Of a stretch of 15,613 nucleotides of DNA, positions 13,235 through 15,613 are shown in pieces. The notes beneath the pieces are model-generated. The model worked only from the letters and a program-made list of their open reading frames with translations. It was not told where the DNA came from and did no database searches. The DNA comes from Novosphingobium sp. (GTDB taxonomy: Bacteria > Pseudomonadota > Alphaproteobacteria > Sphingomonadales > Sphingomonadaceae). The stretch covers positions 5,746 through 21,358 of the forward strand of contig JAJTFU010000165.1 in assembly GCA_021299075.1 (NCBI GenBank), in the 5' to 3' direction. Every line of letters begins with the position of its first letter. The stretch's first letter is position 1. The translations under genes and the position numbers were made by a program.

Positions 13235-14475
13235 AGCGGCGTACGGTCCTGATCGGCGGAGCGGCCCTGGCCGGGGCAGGCCTGCTCGCGCTGCGGCCAG
13301 CGGAAGGAGGCGGAATGCACGATGCCTATTTTGCGGGGCTGTCCGCAGCACTGAAGCGGGCCGGGCTGATGCATCCTGTGCTGGTGATCGACCGGCAGCG
13401 CCTTTCCGCCAACATTGCCGCGATCCGGAGCCGGGTTACGGAGGGCAAGCTGCCCTTGCGCGTGGTGGCCAAGTCGCTCCCATCGCCAGCCCTGCTGAGC
13501 GCGGTCATGGTGGGCATGGGCACCCAGCGGCTGATGGTTTTCAGCGCCGAAATGCTGCTGCAATTGCTGCCACTCCACTCCAACGCCGATTACCTGATGG
13601 GCAAGCCGCTGCCCGCGTCCGAATTCGTGCGAGTGATCGACAGGGCCGGGGCCGAGGCCGTCGCCAACGTCCAGTGGCTGATCGATACGCCGGAACGGCT
13701 CAAGGCTTACGGCGAAGTCGCCAAGGCGCGCGGCCTCACCTGGCAGGCCAGCCTGGAGATCGACGTCGGTCTCCACCGCGGCGGCTTTACCGATCCCGCG
13801 GCGGTCAAGGCGGCTGCGGCATCGGCCGCCAGCCGCGGGGCGACCATTGCTGGCCTGATGGGCTATGACCCCCATGTTCCGAAAATGCCCAACCCGGATG
13901 GTGCTTTTACCAGCGCGCAGGATGCCTATCGCGCAATGATCGGTGCGGTGCGCGAAGCAGGGCTCGACCCCGCCAAGCTGACGCTCAACACCGCCGGCAG
14001 CCCGACCTTCTCACTCCACTGCGCCGGAACCGTAGCCAACGAGGTTTCGGTCGGCTCGGCCTTCGTCAAGCCGGGTGACTTCGATTACGACGATCTCGGC
14101 GCGCTCCAGCCCGCCGCCTTTATCGCTACCCCGGTGATCAAGGCGAGCGCCGATCAGGACCTGCCCGGTCTTTCCGCGCTGTCCGGCCCGCTGCACTGGT
14201 GGGATCCCAATACCCAGCGCGGGTTCTTCATCCACGGCGGGCACTGGCTGGCCAAGCCGGTTTCGCCGCCGGGGCTGGAGTATTCGAAGCTGTTCGGCCG
14301 CTCGTCCAACCAGGAGCTGCTGACCGGATCGCGCCAGGTTGACCTGAAGGTCGACGACCACGTGTTCCTGCGTCCCGACCAGAGCGAGGCGCTGTTCCTG
14401 CAGTTCGGCGATATCGTGCTTTACGACGGCGGTGAGATCGGCGGCACCTGGCCGACCCTGCCGATCAGCGCTTAG
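13231..14475 (+). CDS. Tat-leader PLP enzyme of the D-threonine aldolase / DSD1 fold (alanine racemase N-terminal type)
   Basis: A 414-residue protein. The N-terminus (MKRRTVLIGGAALAGAGLL) is a Tat-like leader, so the folded, PLP-loaded enzyme is probably exported. The alanine-racemase-type barrel follows: PVLVIDRQRLSANIAAIRS near 49-67, RVVAKSLPS with the likely PLP lysine K81, EIDVGLHRGGF near 187-197, and NTAGSPTFSLH. The C-terminal domain resembles the D-serine dehydratase-like domain, but the final segment reads VFLRPDQSEALFLQFGDIVL. It lacks the His-x-Cys pair that binds metal in typical D-threonine aldolases, so the chemistry may differ. The start is GTG 13231, overlapping the oxidase stop as GTGA, so translational coupling is likely. 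D-amino or hydroxy-amino acid chemistry is a reasonable guess only. Confidence 0.85.
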   Translation: MKRRTVLIGGAALAGAGLLALRPAEGGGMHDAYFAGLSAALKRAGLMHPVLVIDRQRLSANIAAIRSRVTEGKLPLRVVAKSLPSPALLSAVMVGMGTQRLMVFSAEMLLQLLPLHSNADYLMGKPLPASEFVRVIDRAGAEAVANVQWLIDTPERLKAYGEVAKARGLTWQASLEIDVGLHRGGFTDPAAVKAAAASAASRGATIAGLMGYDPHVPKMPNPDGAFTSAQDAYRAMIGAVREAGLDPAKLTLNTAGSPTFSLHCAGTVANEVSVGSAFVKPGDFDYDDLGALQPAAFIATPVIKASADQDLPGLSALSGPLHWWDPNTQRGFFIHGGHWLAKPVSPPGLEYSKLFGRSSNQELLTGSRQVDLKVDDHVFLRPDQSEALFLQFGDIVLYDGGEIGGTWPTLPISA

Positions 14476-14482
14476 TCCCGGC

Positions 14483-15454
14483 TCACAGCCAGTCGATTCG
14501 CTTGAAGCGCAGCCACAAACCGCCGCAGATCGCGGCGATCAGCGTCATCACTGCCGGATAGCCCCAGGGCTGGCGCAGTTCGGGCATGTATTCGAAGTTC
14601 ATGCCATAGATCCCGGCAATCGCTGTCGGCACGGCCAGGATCGCGGCCCAGGCGGCCAGTTGCCGGGTCATCATGCCCTGGCGGTGCTGCTCCAGCAGGC
14701 TGGCGGTTTCGACGACCGAGGCCAGCGTTTCATTGAGCCCCGCAATTCGCCGCATCGTGCGGCGCATGTGATCGAGCACGTCGCGGTACCAGACCCGCGC
14801 GCCAACATCGATCACCGGCAGTTCGGTGGTGGCAAGCCGCTCGCAGACTTCCTCCATCGGGCCGACAATCCGGACGAAGCGGCGCAGCTGGCGGCGCAGG
14901 CGGAAGATCCGGCGGATCGTCGAAGGCTCGGGGAAGACATCGATCGCCCGTTCCTCAATCGTCTGGACCGCTTCCTCCAGCCGCTCCATGATCGGTTGAT
15001 AGCCATCGACCACGAAATCGAGGATCGCGTGGGCAACATAGTCTGGCCCTTCGATCAGGCGATCGGCCGCTGCTTCCAGCCGGCTCCGGACCATTCCATG
15101 ATCGCGCTCCGAACCGAACCGTACCGTGGCGATGAAATCGCGCCCCAGGAACACAGCCGTCTGGCCATAGGCAATCTTGTCGCCTTCTTCGATCGTGGCA
15201 GTACGGGCAACGATGAAGAGTTGCTGCCCATAGGCGTCGATCTTGGGCATCTGCATCGGGTTCAGCGCATCTTCCACCGCAAGCGGGTGCAAGCCGAACT
15301 GGGCCTGAAGGAGCGCCATTTCCTCGGCACCGGGCGCATAGAGTCCGACCCAATCGAAGGTCCCAGCGGGCAGTTCGCTGCGCGGCTTGCCGTCAAGCGG
15401 CAGATCGGAGAGGGCAACCCGCCCTCCGGCGTAACGGCGCGAAGCAATGATCAT
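14483..15454 (-). CDS. corA: CorA-family magnesium/cobalt channel
   Basis: CorA is a pentameric inner-membrane channel for Mg2+, also passing Co2+ and Ni2+. The 323-residue product has a large acidic cytoplasmic domain (1-265) with the family blocks FGLHPLAVEDALNP, QMPKIDAYGQQLFIVART and GPMEEVCERL. The long stalk helix is followed by TM1 (about 266-285) ending in the YGMNF signature (GMN at 284-286), a short periplasmic loop (EYMPELRQPWGYP) and TM2 (about 299-317). The tail is basic (RFKRIDWL), as expected. ATG 15454 gives the family-like MIIASRRYAGGR start; ATG 15478 adds MLLWHSLA and cannot be excluded. Neither has a good Shine-Dalgarno. It converges with the PLP enzyme gene with a 7-base gap. 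Confidence 0.93.
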   Translation of the reverse strand: MIIASRRYAGGRVALSDLPLDGKPRSELPAGTFDWVGLYAPGAEEMALLQAQFGLHPLAVEDALNPMQMPKIDAYGQQLFIVARTATIEEGDKIAYGQTAVFLGRDFIATVRFGSERDHGMVRSRLEAAADRLIEGPDYVAHAILDFVVDGYQPIMERLEEAVQTIEERAIDVFPEPSTIRRIFRLRRQLRRFVRIVGPMEEVCERLATTELPVIDVGARVWYRDVLDHMRRTMRRIAGLNETLASVVETASLLEQHRQGMMTRQLAAWAAILAVPTAIAGIYGMNFEYMPELRQPWGYPAVMTLIAAICGGLWLRFKRIDWL

Positions 15455-15496
15455 TGCCAAGCTGTGCCAAAGCAGCATGATACTGGCAATCCCGCC

Positions 15497-15525
15497 TTGC
15501 GTGGGTTAAGCGATCGGTTAATACT
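15497..15525 (+). promoter_or_regulatory. Possible promoter of the gene at 15562
   Basis: TTGCGT at 15497-15502 and AATACT at 15520-15525 are separated by 17 bases and fit four of six consensus positions each. It is well placed to drive the gene starting at 15562. Confidence 0.4.
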
Positions 15526-15538
15526 GACAAACATGTCA
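15525..15538. promoter_or_regulatory. Inverted repeat TGACA-N4-TGTCA, possible operator
   Basis: A perfect 5-bp inverted repeat with a 4-base spacer (AACA) lies just after the proposed -10 and 23 bases before the start codon at 15562. Its position in the corA/monooxygenase divergent spacer suggests a regulator site, but the regulator is not visible in this window and the repeat is short enough to be chance. Confidence 0.4.
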
Positions 15539-15561
15539 ATTGCTGGTGGGAGACCAGACCG

Positions 15562-15613
15562 ATGAACGCGATGTCGCCGGTTGAAGAAGTGCTTGATTTC
15601 CTGATCGTGGGGG
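15562..15613 (+). CDS. N-terminus of a probable FAD-dependent monooxygenase (partial)
   Basis: Only 17 codons are visible before the right edge. They begin MNAMSPVEEVLDFLIVGG. The LDFLIVGG strand-turn is the start of a Rossmann dinucleotide-binding fold, and the position soon after the N-terminus fits flavin-containing or Baeyer-Villiger monooxygenases (DxLIVGAGxSG). GGGAGA at 15548-15553 serves as ribosome site, about 8 bases before ATG 15562. The call depends on one motif, so other FAD oxidoreductases are possible. Confidence 0.5.
   Translation, partial: MNAMSPVEEVLDFLIVG

Noticed and set aside
13141..13875. 244-codon minus-strand frame opposite the PLP enzyme
   Set aside because: Shadow of the PLP enzyme gene; no motif or ribosome site supports it.
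14432..15565. 377-codon open frame on the plus strand opposite corA
   Set aside because: No recognisable motifs and a shadow-like composition; the minus strand carries a complete CorA with the GMN signature.

Overview
The window looks like chromosomal DNA of an alphaproteobacterium, most probably a sphingomonad (Novosphingobium/Sphingomonas/Erythrobacter-like). The basis is its high G+C, the close fit of MltA, Tim44-like, SecB, MurJ, Dut and CoaBC to alphaproteobacterial forms, and a secreted protein family (5715-6659) that I associate with sphingomonads. No tRNA, rRNA, insertion sequence, CRISPR array or phage gene was seen. Gene density is very high and no stretch above 300 bases lacks a gene.

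Layout. Positions 1-1541 (minus): a cell-envelope pair, a Tim44-like membrane-anchored protein followed by the lytic transglycosylase mltA, which runs off the left edge. A 240-base divergent spacer follows. Positions 1782-4836 (plus): secB, murJ and trpS, closely spaced, for export, peptidoglycan lipid II flipping and tryptophanyl-tRNA synthesis. Positions 4955-5632: a DUF4136-type lipoprotein ending in a clear intrinsic terminator. Positions 5715-6659: a secreted protein of unknown function. Positions 6656-8642 (minus): coaBC and dut, overlapping. Positions 8750-9498: two small four-helix membrane proteins facing each other. Positions 9559-10926: rimO.

Positions 10923-14475 hold the most distinctive module. 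A minus-strand TetR-family regulator is divergent from a three-gene plus-strand operon: a c5-like cytochrome c lipoprotein, an ALO-family FAD oxidase with a Tat-like leader, and a Tat-leader PLP enzyme of the D-threonine aldolase/DSD1 fold. The genes overlap by ATGA and GTGA. A near-perfect 22-bp palindrome lies in the promoter between tetR and the cytochrome gene. The products together suggest an extracytoplasmic oxidation pathway controlled by a small-molecule-sensing repressor; its substrate is not visible in the sequence. corA (minus) and the first codons of a probable flavin monooxygenase (plus) close the window.

Two structural oddities stand out. First, three conserved genes (trpS, coaBC and the ALO oxidase) each appear to lack a short internal block of roughly 20-35 codons. 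In trpS and the oxidase the loss also shifts the frame. trpS and coaBC are normally essential, so assembly or consensus error is at least as likely as real mutation. Second, three convergent gene pairs overlap exactly at their stop codons (TTAA, CTAG, CTAA).
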